This document shows, in pieces, positions 16,158-24,363 of a stretch of DNA of 64,000 nucleotides. The DNA is from Cumulibacter sp047975195 (GTDB lineage: Bacteria; Actinomycetota; Actinomycetes; Mycobacteriales; Antricoccaceae): contig JBKEDB010000004.1 of assembly GCA_047975195.1 (NCBI GenBank), positions 9,224-73,223 of the forward strand, in the 5' to 3' direction. Position 1 is the first letter of the stretch, and every line of letters begins with the position of its first letter. The position numbers and the translations under genes were made by a program. Below the pieces are notes generated by a model that made no database searches, was not told where the DNA came from, and saw nothing but the letters and a program-made list of their open reading frames with translations.

Positions 16158-17147
16158 ACCGGCTCCTCAGTGTGTGCTTCTGCAGCAGTCAGTGCGAGAT
16201 AGGAATCCTCGAGAGTTGCCGGACCGAGGGAGAATCCGTCAATCGCTCTTGCCGCGCGCAAGTCGCAGGCCCAACTGGCGGCGGCGGCAGCATCGTCTGC
16301 GCTGATCTGCAGCAATATGCGCCGTCCGCTGCGTATGGTGCGGCGGCAGCCGAACGGGCGCGCCGGATGGTCCTCGGCGTCCGGGGCCCCGCGACGGCGA
16401 GTACGTCGACGTCGGTGGCATGCGGCGCGAACTGGAGGTCCAGACGCAGGTCCGTCCCCTGGGTGCCGCGCAGCGCGATCGGCGATCCTTGGGCAACCAG
16501 GCGCCCAGCCTGCAGCACGGCCAGGTCGTCAACGATCCGTTCGGCCTCCGCGACGTTGTGTGTGACGAGCAGGACCCCGCACCGGCATCAGCGCGGCGCC
16601 GAAGCGCTTCCCATAGCAGGCTGCGCCGCGCAGCGTCTACGTCATTGCTGGGTTCATCGAGGATGAGTAACGCCGTGGGCGAGGCGATGGTCATCGCGAA
16701 TGTGGTCAGCCGGCGGATACCCCCGGAGATTCCGCGTCCGTCGGGTAGCGCACGGTGATCAAGCCACGGCGTGATGTCCAACTCCTCGCCGAGTTGATCG
16801 GCCGCGGCGCGTGCTGCCGCGGGCGGCGCCCCGCGCACTCGCGCACTGAGTTCGATAGCGGTGCGCACGGTCAGTCCGTCGATCGGGGCTTGGCCCTGTG
16901 GCTGCAATGCGAGGTGCCGCCGGGCTCGCGCCGGGGCGGCGTGCGCGTCGATACCGGCCACCCGGATAGATCCGCTATCGGGACGCAGTAGGCCCGCGAT
17001 CTGTGAGACGAGCGTGGTTTTTCCCGCACCGTTGTGCCCGAGAAGTCCGAGCACCGTCCCGCGGGCCACGCTCAGCGTGATGTCGTCGTTCGCGAGGGTT
17101 TCGCCAAATCGTCGGCTGAGCCCGCGAATGTCCAGTACATCGTCCAT
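16154..17147 (-). pseudogene. ABC transporter ATP-binding gene with two frameshifts
   Basis: From ATG 17147 the protein reads MDDVLDIRGLSRRFG, with Walker A LLGHNGAGKTTLVSQ, a signature-like GRGISGGIRRLTTFA and Walker B TALLILDEPSNDVD. At a C4 run (16575-16578) the frame breaks: removing a one-base loss gives GVLLVTHNVAEAERIVDDL in the next frame. A second one-base loss lies within about 16321-16380. After it the third frame gives GRRILLQISADD and a normal C-terminus ending EEPV at a TGA that overlaps the permease ATG. The span of 994 bases plus two equals 332 whole codons, fitting two single-base deletions. It could be sequencing error or a real pseudogene. Confidence 0.75.
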
Positions 17148-17158
17148 GGTGACCTCAA

Positions 17159-17205
17159 ATACTGAGAGTATTAAAATACCAACGGTATTTATACACCAAC
17201 GGTAT
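17159..17205. promoter_or_regulatory. operator array between ABC exporter and tetR
   Basis: Three palindromic elements lie in the divergent gap. ATACT-GAG-AGTAT is at 17159-17171, AAATACC-AAC-GGTATTT at 17174-17190, and a copy of ACCAACGGTAT at 17195-17205, exactly 17 bases from the previous core. They are AT-rich against a GC-rich background. They are probably the binding sites of the adjacent TetR protein. Confidence 0.65.
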
Positions 17206-17252
17206 GTCAACGTCTCCAGGTGGCCGTATCGCGCTCGACTAGCATCCGGAGG

Positions 17253-17942
17253 ATGTCTGCAACTTCCGAACCCGCAGCGTCGCGCCCCGGACCGTTGTCT
17301 CGCGCGCAGCGCCGACACCAAACGCGCAGTGCCCTGATGCACGCCGCGCGACCGGTGTTTGCCGACGTTGGCTACCACGCGGCGACGCTCGAGCAGATTG
17401 CGCGGGAAGCCGGTTACTCCAAAGGGGCGGTGTATTCGAACTTTCAGAACAAGGCCGAGTTGTTCCTGGCGGTGTTCGACGAGAACATTCGCCTCAGCAT
17501 CGCCGAGGTTGACTCACAGCGCCCGACCGCTGAGCGCGATCTGCAGACCAGTGCCGATATCGCTGCCGCCGTGCGGGGATTCGGGCTAGCAACGCTCGAG
17601 TTCATCGCCAGCGCCGCGCGCGACGACTCCTTGCGTAAGTCGCTGCGCGAACGCATGGACGAGGCCGTTCGCGCGTACGCCGGGGCATTAGCTTCGGAAC
17701 GAGCGGAAAACGACTCGCTGTCGGCCGCTGACGTCGGGGCGATGGTGTTCGCGCTGATGCAAGGAGCCGATTTGCTTTCGCTCAGCGGTGGCGGCGTGGA
17801 GGTCGGCACCCTGAGCGCAGGAATAGAACGACTGCTGACCCCCGTGCCTGAGCCCGCGGATCGCGGTCTGAGCGCGCTCGAATTACGAACGCGAGTGGCG
17901 GACTGGGTGGGACGCGAATACCTGCCCGAGCACGACGAATAA
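17253..17942 (+). CDS. TetR family transcriptional regulator
   Basis: 229 residues from ATG 17253; GTG 17220 is an alternative in-frame start. The N-terminal helix-turn-helix is clear: HAARPVFADVGYHAATLEQI then AREAGYSKGAVYSNFQNKAE, with the YSNFQNK element typical of TetR. The ligand domain follows. It is divergent from the ABC exporter genes across an array of palindromes, the usual layout of a TetR repressor of its own gene and an efflux system. The ligand is unknown. Confidence 0.88.
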   Translation: MSATSEPAASRPGPLSRAQRRHQTRSALMHAARPVFADVGYHAATLEQIAREAGYSKGAVYSNFQNKAELFLAVFDENIRLSIAEVDSQRPTAERDLQTSADIAAAVRGFGLATLEFIASAARDDSLRKSLRERMDEAVRAYAGALASERAENDSLSAADVGAMVFALMQGADLLSLSGGGVEVGTLSAGIERLLTPVPEPADRGLSALELRTRVADWVGREYLPEHDE

Positions 17943-18121
17943 TTCAAGTCAAAAGAGCTGTATGGGCGCGCACCTACTGACGTGTGACGCGCCGGGACCG
18001 CTGACCTGACCCAAAGCACACATCGGCGGATCGGTCTACTACGCTAAGGCCGTACATCTGGAGCCGTTTGATTCGCGGCGGGCGACGCCCGCGGTCAGTC
18101 ACGCGTACAGGGAGGACCCAC

Positions 18122-19039
18122 GTGCCCCGCATCGGACAGAAGCGCGCTTGGCGCACAGCAGCACTGGCGCTCGTTAGCACGCTTATCCTCGCGGGCTGCT
18201 CGCGCGCTGAGATCGAGGACAATCTGCGTTTTGGTTGGCCGGTCGGAATTACTGATCAGGCCGAGAAGATGCGCGTGCTGTGGTCGTGGTCATGTGTGGC
18301 AGCCCTCGCTGTCGGTGTGCTGGTGTGGGGCCTGACGTTCTGGGCGTGCGCGTTCCATCGCAAGAAGAACGATGAACTGCCTCGTCAGACGGCGTACAAC
18401 TTGCCGCTCGAGGTCACCTACACCGCGTTCCCGTTCGTCGCCGTGGCCGTCATGTTCTACTACACCGTCGTCGTGCAGAACGACGTCACGGATCTCGATC
18501 GAGAACCGGACCACAACATCTCGGTGACCGCGTTCAAGTGGAACTGGGAATTCGAGTACGAAGACACTACGGATTCCGAAACAGACTCGATGATCTCGAC
18601 CGTCGGAACCACCGACGAGATCCCCGTCCTGGTGTTGCCCTCGGGATCGAGCGTCGGTTTCAACCTGCACTCGCAGGACGTCATCCACTCGTTCTGGATC
18701 CCTGAGTTCCTGTACAAGTTGGACGTCATACCGCACGGCATCAACGAGGACGGCACGCTGAAAGATCCGCCGATGGAGGGCTCGAATGAGTTCATCGTCG
18801 ACATCAAGGAAGGCACCGAGGGTGCATACGTCGGCCGTTGTGCCGAGTTGTGCGGCGTCTACCACGCGCAGATGAACTTCGAACTTCGCGTCGTAACCCC
18901 TGAGCAATACGAGGACTACATCGACGCGCGGGAGTCTGGAATGTCTAACGCTGACGCGCTGGAGTCGATCGGCGAAGAGCCGCTCGCTACCTCGACCCAC
19001 CCGTTCGATCCGTCGCGTACCGCGAACAACAACTGGTAA
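18122..19039 (+). CDS. ctaC: cytochrome c oxidase subunit II (aa3 oxidase)
   Basis: 305 residues. It is the CuA-bearing subunit that accepts electrons in the actinobacterial bc1-aa3 supercomplex. A lipoprotein signal peptide ends at LILAGC (Cys26). Two membrane helices follow (about residues 60-82 and 100-120). The CuA site is GRCAELCGVYHAQM with C240, E242, C244, H248 and M251, plus the upstream histidine in SQDVIHSFWIPE. GTG 18122 was chosen because GGGAGG precedes it by 6 bases. It is followed 12 bases later by ctaF. Subunits I and III are not in the window. Confidence 0.95.
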   Translation: MPRIGQKRAWRTAALALVSTLILAGCSRAEIEDNLRFGWPVGITDQAEKMRVLWSWSCVAALAVGVLVWGLTFWACAFHRKKNDELPRQTAYNLPLEVTYTAFPFVAVAVMFYYTVVVQNDVTDLDREPDHNISVTAFKWNWEFEYEDTTDSETDSMISTVGTTDEIPVLVLPSGSSVGFNLHSQDVIHSFWIPEFLYKLDVIPHGINEDGTLKDPPMEGSNEFIVDIKEGTEGAYVGRCAELCGVYHAQMNFELRVVTPEQYEDYIDARESGMSNADALESIGEEPLATSTHPFDPSRTANNNW

Positions 19040-19051
19040 GGGGACCGCACG

Positions 19052-19483
19052 ATGAAGCTTGAATCCGTCGTCTTCCTGCTCTGTGGCCTCTTCCTCGAAC
19101 TGGCTGCGATCGGGTACATCCTCGCCACCGACTTCGAACCGGCCGGATCTGTCGCGCTGGTGCTCTCCGGTGGCCTCTGCCTGTTCGTCGGCGGCTACTT
19201 CTGGTTTATTCGCCGCCGGATCGACGAACGCCCCGAGGACCGGGAAGATGGCGAAATCATTGAGGGCGCCGGAGACCTAGGCTTCTTCGCGCCCGCGTCG
19301 TACTACCCGATTGGCCTGGCCGCGGTGATCGTGATCATGGGAGTTGGGGTCGCGTTCTGGTATCCCTGGGTCATGGTTGTCGGCGCCGTCGCGATCCTCG
19401 GCATGGTGTGCGGACTGACCTTCGAGTTCTACACCGGTCAGAACAAGGAGCACGACCACGGCGAGGTAGCCGAGCACGTCTAG
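19052..19483 (+). CDS. ctaF: cytochrome c oxidase subunit IV, actinobacterial type
   Basis: 143 residues with four membrane helices: SVVFLLCGLFLELAAIGYI, VALVLSGGLCLFVGGYFWF, PIGLAAVIVIMGVGVAFWY and VMVVGAVAILGMVCGLTFE. It has a short charged loop (RIDERPEDREDGEIIEGAGD) and a His-rich tail. CtaF is a small structural subunit found only in actinobacterial aa3 oxidases. It lies directly downstream of ctaC with an AAGGGG ribosome site, and a strong terminator follows at 19505. Confidence 0.93.
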   Translation: MKLESVVFLLCGLFLELAAIGYILATDFEPAGSVALVLSGGLCLFVGGYFWFIRRRIDERPEDREDGEIIEGAGDLGFFAPASYYPIGLAAVIVIMGVGVAFWYPWVMVVGAVAILGMVCGLTFEFYTGQNKEHDHGEVAEHV

Positions 19484-19504
19484 GTCGACACACAGACACT
19501 CCGT

Positions 19505-19536
19505 CGCGTCCGGCACCTATCAGGGTGCCGGACGCG
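19505..19536 (+). terminator. terminator of ctaC-ctaF operon
   Basis: Perfect 13-bp stem (CGCGTCCGGCACC with its complement) around a 6-base loop, 21 bases after the ctaF stop. Confidence 0.75.
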
Positions 19537-19611
19537 TTCTGGTACCGGCGAATGTCGGTATTGTGGGCTGATGGACCAGCATGATCACCCGAGTACAGCG
19601 AACTGTCTGAG

Positions 19612-20193
19612 ATGGATGCGCGGGTGCGTGCCCTGGAGACCCTGTTGATGCAGAAAGGTCTGATTGACCCACGCGCGCTCGACGCCGTGATCGAGCGATA
19701 CGAAACCGAGGTCGGTCCGCACAACGGTGCCGCGGTCGTCGCCAAGGGGTGGATCGATGACACCTACCGCGAATGGCTGCTCAGCGATGCCGACGAGGCG
19801 ATCGCATCGTTGGGATACATCGGTCGTCAAGGCGAGCACATGGTCGCCGTGCAGAACACGCCGCAGCAGCACAACATGGTCGTTTGCACGCTGTGCTCCT
19901 GCTATCCCTGGCCGGTGCTCGGCCTGCCTCCGGTCTGGTACAAGTCGCCGGCCTACCGCTCACGCGCCGTGATCGATCCGAGGGGAGTCCTGGGCGACTT
20001 CGGCGTCACGCTCGACGATTCGGTGCGGATCAAAGTGTGGGACTCGACGGCGGAGATTCGGTATCTGGTGATCCCGATGCGTCCGAACGGGACTGACGGG
20101 ATGACCGAACAGCAACTTGCCGACTTGGTCACCCGTGACAGCATGCTCTGCACCGGCGTCGTATCGGCGCCCGTTTCGGGAGGCCGGGTATGA
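19612..20193 (+). CDS. nthA: nitrile hydratase alpha subunit, cobalt type
   Basis: 193 residues. It hydrates nitriles to amides with the beta subunit. The metal claw is VCTLCSCYPWPVLGLPP with Cys92, Cys95, Ser96 and Cys97; threonine inside CTLCSC marks the cobalt class, while serine would mark iron. RDSMLCTGVV is a usual C-terminal motif. ATG 19612 is the first in-frame start. An ATG at 19571 in another frame encodes MDQHDHPSTA, which resembles the His-rich start of this family. One missing base near 19600 would join it to ELSEMDARVRALETLL, so the annotated start may be artificially short. Confidence 0.88.
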   Translation: MDARVRALETLLMQKGLIDPRALDAVIERYETEVGPHNGAAVVAKGWIDDTYREWLLSDADEAIASLGYIGRQGEHMVAVQNTPQQHNMVVCTLCSCYPWPVLGLPPVWYKSPAYRSRAVIDPRGVLGDFGVTLDDSVRIKVWDSTAEIRYLVIPMRPNGTDGMTEQQLADLVTRDSMLCTGVVSAPVSGGRV

Positions 20194-20828
20194 ACGGCGC
20201 GCAGGACCTCGGCGGCAGCCAGAATTTCGGCCCGGTCGTTCCCGAATCCGATGAGCCGGCGTTCCATCACGAGTGGGAACGCCGCGCGATGGCCGTGACG
20301 CTGGCCATCGGTGCGCTCGGGGTGTGGAATATCGATCAAAGTAGACATGAACGCGAGAAGTTGCCGCCGGCGACGTACCTCACTAGCAGCTACTACCGAA
20401 TTTGGATCCTGGCGCTGGAGAATTCGCTGGATGCGCTCAACCTGCTTGAGCGGACCGATCTGACCGCGCGCACCGCCGAGGAACTGGTCGGCGCGTTTTC
20501 GGCGCGGGCGAGCTATGAGCGTCCCACGGACACCGAACCGGCATTCGCCGTCGGCCAACGTGTGCTCACCCGACGGGAGAACCCCACGGGGCACACCCGA
20601 TTGCCGCGCTATGCCCGGGGTCGAATCGGCACGATCTCCGCTATTCGGGGCGCGCACGTGTTCCCCGACCGCAACGCGGTGCCGCTTGGTGACCGCCCCG
20701 ACAAGACACCTGAGTGGCTGTACACGGTCGACTTCGCCGGCACCGAACTCTGGGGTGAGGGCAGCGATCCGACGCTGACGGTCTCCATCGACGCTTGGCA
20801 GCCGTACCTGCACGCGGTATCCGGATGA
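20190..20828 (+). CDS. nthB: nitrile hydratase beta subunit
   Basis: 212 residues starting MNGAQDLGGSQNFGPV, the family N-terminus, with the C-terminal SH3-like domain (FAVGQRVLTRRENPTGHTRL, RYARGRIGTI). It forms the alpha-beta heterodimer and covers the metal site. The ATG overlaps the alpha stop codon (ATGA), so the two are translationally coupled for equal expression. The order alpha then beta is the cobalt-type variant order. Confidence 0.88.
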   Translation: MNGAQDLGGSQNFGPVVPESDEPAFHHEWERRAMAVTLAIGALGVWNIDQSRHEREKLPPATYLTSSYYRIWILALENSLDALNLLERTDLTARTAEELVGAFSARASYERPTDTEPAFAVGQRVLTRRENPTGHTRLPRYARGRIGTISAIRGAHVFPDRNAVPLGDRPDKTPEWLYTVDFAGTELWGEGSDPTLTVSIDAWQPYLHAVSG

Positions 20829-21190
20829 GTGCCGAGAGCGCAGCCGCGACGTTGCGACACATCGCCGCGGCATGCGGCGACGAAATTCCGCTGCCGCCGC
20901 GCGGGGACGAACAGGTTTTCGATGCCCCATGGCAGGCGCAGGTATTCGCGATGACCGTGGCGCTGCACGAACGTGGAGTGTTTACCTGGAGTGAGTGGGC
21001 CCGAAAACTCGGCGCGCACGTCGCGGGCGCCGAAGCCGATGGATCGGACTACTACGAGCGGTGGGCCGACGCACTGTCCGAACTACTCGTCGAGCGGGAG
21101 GTAATAGCGCCCGGTAGCCTGAGTCAACTGACCCAGGCCTGGCATGCTGCAGCGGCACGCACTCCGCATGGACAGCCGATCGCCTTGTGA
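20825..21190 (+). CDS. nitrile hydratase accessory/activator protein
   Basis: 121 residues from ATG 20825, overlapping the beta-subunit stop (ATGA). The centre, DAPWQAQVFAMTVALHERGVFTWSEWA, resembles the N-terminal half of nitrile hydratase beta subunits, as in the P14K-type accessory proteins that insert cobalt by subunit swapping. YYERWADALSELLVE is typical of that group. It ends directly at the convergent pknL stop with no intergenic space. No amidase gene follows. Confidence 0.78.
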   Translation: MSAESAAATLRHIAAACGDEIPLPPRGDEQVFDAPWQAQVFAMTVALHERGVFTWSEWARKLGAHVAGAEADGSDYYERWADALSELLVEREVIAPGSLSQLTQAWHAAAARTPHGQPIAL

Positions 21191-23272
21191 TCAGACCACC
21201 TGAATAGTCACCGTTGACCCGCGCTTGGCCATAGTGCCGGCCTCAGGGGACTGTACGGCCACGAGTCCTAGCGTGGTGAATACCGTGCTGATGTCGACGA
21301 CGAAGCCCGCCTCTTGCAGCGTCGCCGTCGCAGTGTCGGTTGAACTTCCAATTACCTTGGGCACCTCGACGAGATCGGGACCCTTGGAGAGCACGACAGT
21401 TACCTGAACGTCGGCGCCCGGCTGTGCCTTCGTACCGGCCGCCGGTTCGGTCTCGGCGACAGTGTCGATCTCCTCGTCCGAGAAAACCTTCTCGTCGCTG
21501 ACTGATGGGGAGAAACCGGCCTCGGTCAGCGTCTTCATGGCCTCATCTGCGGAGGCACCGTGAACGTCGGGTAACGGCACCGGCGTCCGACCTTTGCTGA
21601 TGATGACCTGCAATGTCGAGGAGGGCTTCATCTCGGTACCAGCCGGTGGGTTGAAACCGACGACGGCGTCGGCCGCGACGTCCTCGTCGTACTCGGCGAT
21701 GACCTCAATCTCGATCCGGTCGCCAACCAGCGAGGTGATGCTCGCCATCGCCGTCGTCGACTCCTGTCCGACCAATGCTTCGCTGACGACGTACCGCTCG
21801 GGGCCCTTGGAGAGCACGACGTCGACGTCGGTGCCCCTGGTGACTTTGGTCCCGGCCGCCGGATCGACGCTGATCGGGCTACCTTCGGCGACCGTTTCGG
21901 AAAACTCCGACTCACCCAGACGGATGTCGACGCCAGCTTCACCGGCGAGGTCGGACAGGTCCTGTTGAGAACTGGCGGTGGAGAAATCGGGGACCGTCGT
22001 CCAACGGCCCCATTGCATCCACCAGAAGCCGGCACCGGCGAGCAGCGCCGCCACCGTGATCAGCACGATGACGGGCGCGACCCAGCGGCGCTGGCGTCGA
22101 GGTCGAGGACGGTCGTCGTCATCCTCGTCGAATAACTCGTCCCCGGTGGGTTGTCGGTCCGAACCTGTCATGATCGTGGCCGGCTGTTGGGCGGTCGAGC
22201 CGCCCCCGGAGTCGCTTCCGTCGGGTGGCGCGCCGTCGTCCTCGCTCTGGTTGGCCTGCGGATCGCCCTGGTCGCGCGTGTCGCGGGTATCAGGCGCATT
22301 CACGCGGGCCGGTGTCGCGCCGACGTAGTCGGTCGCACCGGTACCGCCGGCTACCGATGTCTTCAGCGCTTCTGGTGGTTCTAGCGTCGGCGCGGCTACG
22401 GCGCCGAGCGCCAAGGATTCGCGGGCCGCGTGCGTCATCTCCAGCATTCGCCGGGCATCAGCGGGACGTTTCAGGGGATCGCGGGTGGTCGCAGCAATCA
22501 CGAGATCATCGAGTTCGCCGGGTATCTCCGAATCAGACTCCGATGGAGGCGGGACATCGTCGTTGACGTGACGGTACGCAACCGACACCGCGTTGTCTCC
22601 GACATACGGCGGGGAGCCGGTGAGCATCTCGTACAACATGATGCCGGCCGCGTACACGTCACTGCGCGCATCGGCGCGCCCGGTAGTCACCTGCTCCGGG
22701 GACAGGTAGGAGATGGTGCCGAACACCGCACCGGTCTTGCCGGAATGGGTGGTGTGGCTGCTTTCGGCCACGGCGCGGGCCAGTCCGAAATCAGCGACCA
22801 GTACCCGACCATTGCGGTCGATCAGGATGTTCTCAGGTTTGACGTCTCGGTGTACGAGACCTTCGGCGTGTGCAGCGCCCAGACCTCGCAGCAGCGGTTC
22901 CATGACGGCCAGCGCCGCGCCTGGCGATAGCGTGCCGCGCTCGCGCATGAGGTCGCGCAAGGTGCCGCCGCTGACGAGTTCCATGACCAGGTACACCGCG
23001 GAGTGCTCGTCGTCGGTGCCCTGATCGTGCACGGTGACGATGTTGGGGTGCAAGATGCGCGCCGCAGCGCGCGCTTCACGGGTGAACCGGTCGAGGAACG
23101 GTGGGTCGGTAGCGAGGTCGGCGTTCATGATTTTGATCGCGACCGGTCGGTCCAGGCGCTCGTCATACCCGACGTACACCACGGACATGCCACCGCTGGC
23201 GAGTCGGCGTACGACTCGGTATCGACCGTCGAGTAGCACGCCGACCATCTGATCAGGCGTGGTCGAACTCAC
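21191..23272 (-). CDS. pknL: PASTA-domain serine/threonine protein kinase (PknL position)
   Basis: 693-residue receptor kinase. The kinase domain spans about residues 15-275: glycine loop LASGGMSVVYVG, ATP lysine K47, catalytic HRDVKPENIL (D143) and DFGLA (161-163). An acidic linker with poly-Asp follows, then one membrane helix at about 397-421 (VIVLITVAALLAGAGFWW). Four extracellular PASTA repeats follow, which in relatives sense muropeptides or lipid II. Position and the divergent Rv2175c-type gene suggest PknL, but M. tuberculosis PknL lacks PASTA repeats, so this one looks PknB-like outside. GTG 23272 is the start. Confidence 0.88.
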   Translation of the reverse strand: MSSTTPDQMVGVLLDGRYRVVRRLASGGMSVVYVGYDERLDRPVAIKIMNADLATDPPFLDRFTREARAAARILHPNIVTVHDQGTDDEHSAVYLVMELVSGGTLRDLMRERGTLSPGAALAVMEPLLRGLGAAHAEGLVHRDVKPENILIDRNGRVLVADFGLARAVAESSHTTHSGKTGAVFGTISYLSPEQVTTGRADARSDVYAAGIMLYEMLTGSPPYVGDNAVSVAYRHVNDDVPPPSESDSEIPGELDDLVIAATTRDPLKRPADARRMLEMTHAARESLALGAVAAPTLEPPEALKTSVAGGTGATDYVGATPARVNAPDTRDTRDQGDPQANQSEDDGAPPDGSDSGGGSTAQQPATIMTGSDRQPTGDELFDEDDDDRPRPRRQRRWVAPVIVLITVAALLAGAGFWWMQWGRWTTVPDFSTASSQQDLSDLAGEAGVDIRLGESEFSETVAEGSPISVDPAAGTKVTRGTDVDVVLSKGPERYVVSEALVGQESTTAMASITSLVGDRIEIEVIAEYDEDVAADAVVGFNPPAGTEMKPSSTLQVIISKGRTPVPLPDVHGASADEAMKTLTEAGFSPSVSDEKVFSDEEIDTVAETEPAAGTKAQPGADVQVTVVLSKGPDLVEVPKVIGSSTDTATATLQEAGFVVDISTVFTTLGLVAVQSPEAGTMAKRGSTVTIQVV

Positions 23273-23361
23273 GACGCGTTATTTTACTTGTGTTGTGGCC
23301 GTTCCGGCGGCAGCCGCCGGGTGCGTGGCGCGCTGGAATCGGATCGTGGCAGGGTTGAGGG

Positions 23362-23715
23362 GTGAGCGATCTGAAGAGCACCTGGCCCTCGTGTGAATGG
23401 TTGACCTACGCGCAGGTCGCCGAGCGATTGGGTGTCGAGGTGAAAACGGTCCGCCAGTTGGTTCGAGACGGCGGACTGTTGGGTCGCGGGGGAGACGATC
23501 CGCAGCGCATCCCGGCAGATCTACTGCCCGGCGGCGTAATCTCGAAGTATCTGCGCGGCGTGATCAGTGTGTTGCGTGACGGCGGGTTCTCCGACGATGA
23601 AGCCCTGCGCTGGCTGCTGGAGCAGGACGAATCGTTGGGTGGGGCGCCGGCGTGGGCGCTGCATCACGACCTGCATCGCGAGGTCACCCGCCGCGCGCAA
23701 GCGATGGCCTTTTAG
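23362..23715 (+). CDS. Rv2175c-type DNA-binding protein
   Basis: 117 residues with a winged helix-turn-helix near the N-terminus (WLTYAQVAERLGVEVKTVRQ) and a C-terminal DDEALRWLLEQDESLG region. It matches the actinobacterial Rv2175c family. In M. tuberculosis Rv2175c is phosphorylated by PknL, which reduces DNA binding. Here the gene is divergent from the kinase with an 89-base gap, conserving that pairing. GTG start at 23362. Confidence 0.8.
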   Translation: MSDLKSTWPSCEWLTYAQVAERLGVEVKTVRQLVRDGGLLGRGGDDPQRIPADLLPGGVISKYLRGVISVLRDGGFSDDEALRWLLEQDESLGGAPAWALHHDLHREVTRRAQAMAF

Positions 23716-23724
23716 CAGGCGACG

Positions 23725-24048
23725 GTGGGCGAGTGGACCTATCTCGTCATCCTGCTGGCGACCTTCGCGGCGGCAGCATGGTTGGAGGCGTGGCCCGGGG
23801 TGCGGGTGCTGCGAAACCCGCGGCGGTTGGGCGTGGCGTTACTGCCAGGAATCGTGTTTCTGATGTGGGACATCGTTGTCGCCGAACGGGGTTGGTGGTC
23901 TTTCAGCGATGACTTGACTCTGGGGCCGCAACTGTGGGGGTTGCCGCTGGAGGAGATCGCATTCTTCCTGGTCGTACCAACGTGCGCGATTCTCGGGTAC
24001 GAAGCGGTGAGCGCGACGCTGGATCGGCTACGCGAGCGGCGCTCATGA
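23725..24048 (+). CDS. crtYc: lycopene cyclase domain protein, first half
   Basis: 107 residues with three membrane helices (WTYLVILLATFAAAAWLEAW, LLPGIVFLMWDIVV, IAFFLVVPTCAILGYE) and the motif GLPLEEIAFFLVVPT characteristic of heterodimeric carotenoid cyclases. It starts with GTG 23725, 9 bases after the DNA-binding protein gene. It overlaps crtYd by ATGA and is expected to act as a heterodimer with it. Beta and epsilon cyclisation cannot be separated by inspection. Confidence 0.82.
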   Translation: MGEWTYLVILLATFAAAAWLEAWPGVRVLRNPRRLGVALLPGIVFLMWDIVVAERGWWSFSDDLTLGPQLWGLPLEEIAFFLVVPTCAILGYEAVSATLDRLRERRS

Positions 24049-24347
24049 CCTACACGATCGGCGCTATCGTCGCGATCCTTGCAGCAGTAGCATTCGACGC
24101 TTTCGTCACTCGTGAGCGTCTCACCCTGCGTGGCCGGTTCTGGCTTGCCTACGCGATCATCCTGTTCTTTCAGCTGATCATGAACGGGTTCCTGACTGGA
24201 TTGCCGATCGTCAGCTACGATCCGGCGGTGCACTGGGGTCCGCGAGTTGTCTACGCCCCGATCGAAGATATCGGCTTTGGGTTTGGCCTGGTGCTGTCAG
24301 TGCTGAGTCTGTGGAGCAAGACGGGGACGTCCCGACCGAAGCAGTAG
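24045..24347 (+). CDS. crtYd: lycopene cyclase domain protein, second half
   Basis: 100 residues, three membrane helices, with the motif APIEDIGFGFGLVLSVLSLW that parallels the PLEE motif of the partner. ATG 24045 overlaps the crtYc stop. Together the pair equals the split bacterial cyclase that is fused in archaea and fungi. Convergent with crtB 16 bases away, with no visible terminator between. Confidence 0.8.
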   Translation: MTYTIGAIVAILAAVAFDAFVTRERLTLRGRFWLAYAIILFFQLIMNGFLTGLPIVSYDPAVHWGPRVVYAPIEDIGFGFGLVLSVLSLWSKTGTSRPKQ

Positions 24348-24363
24348 CTCAGATGCGAACGGG

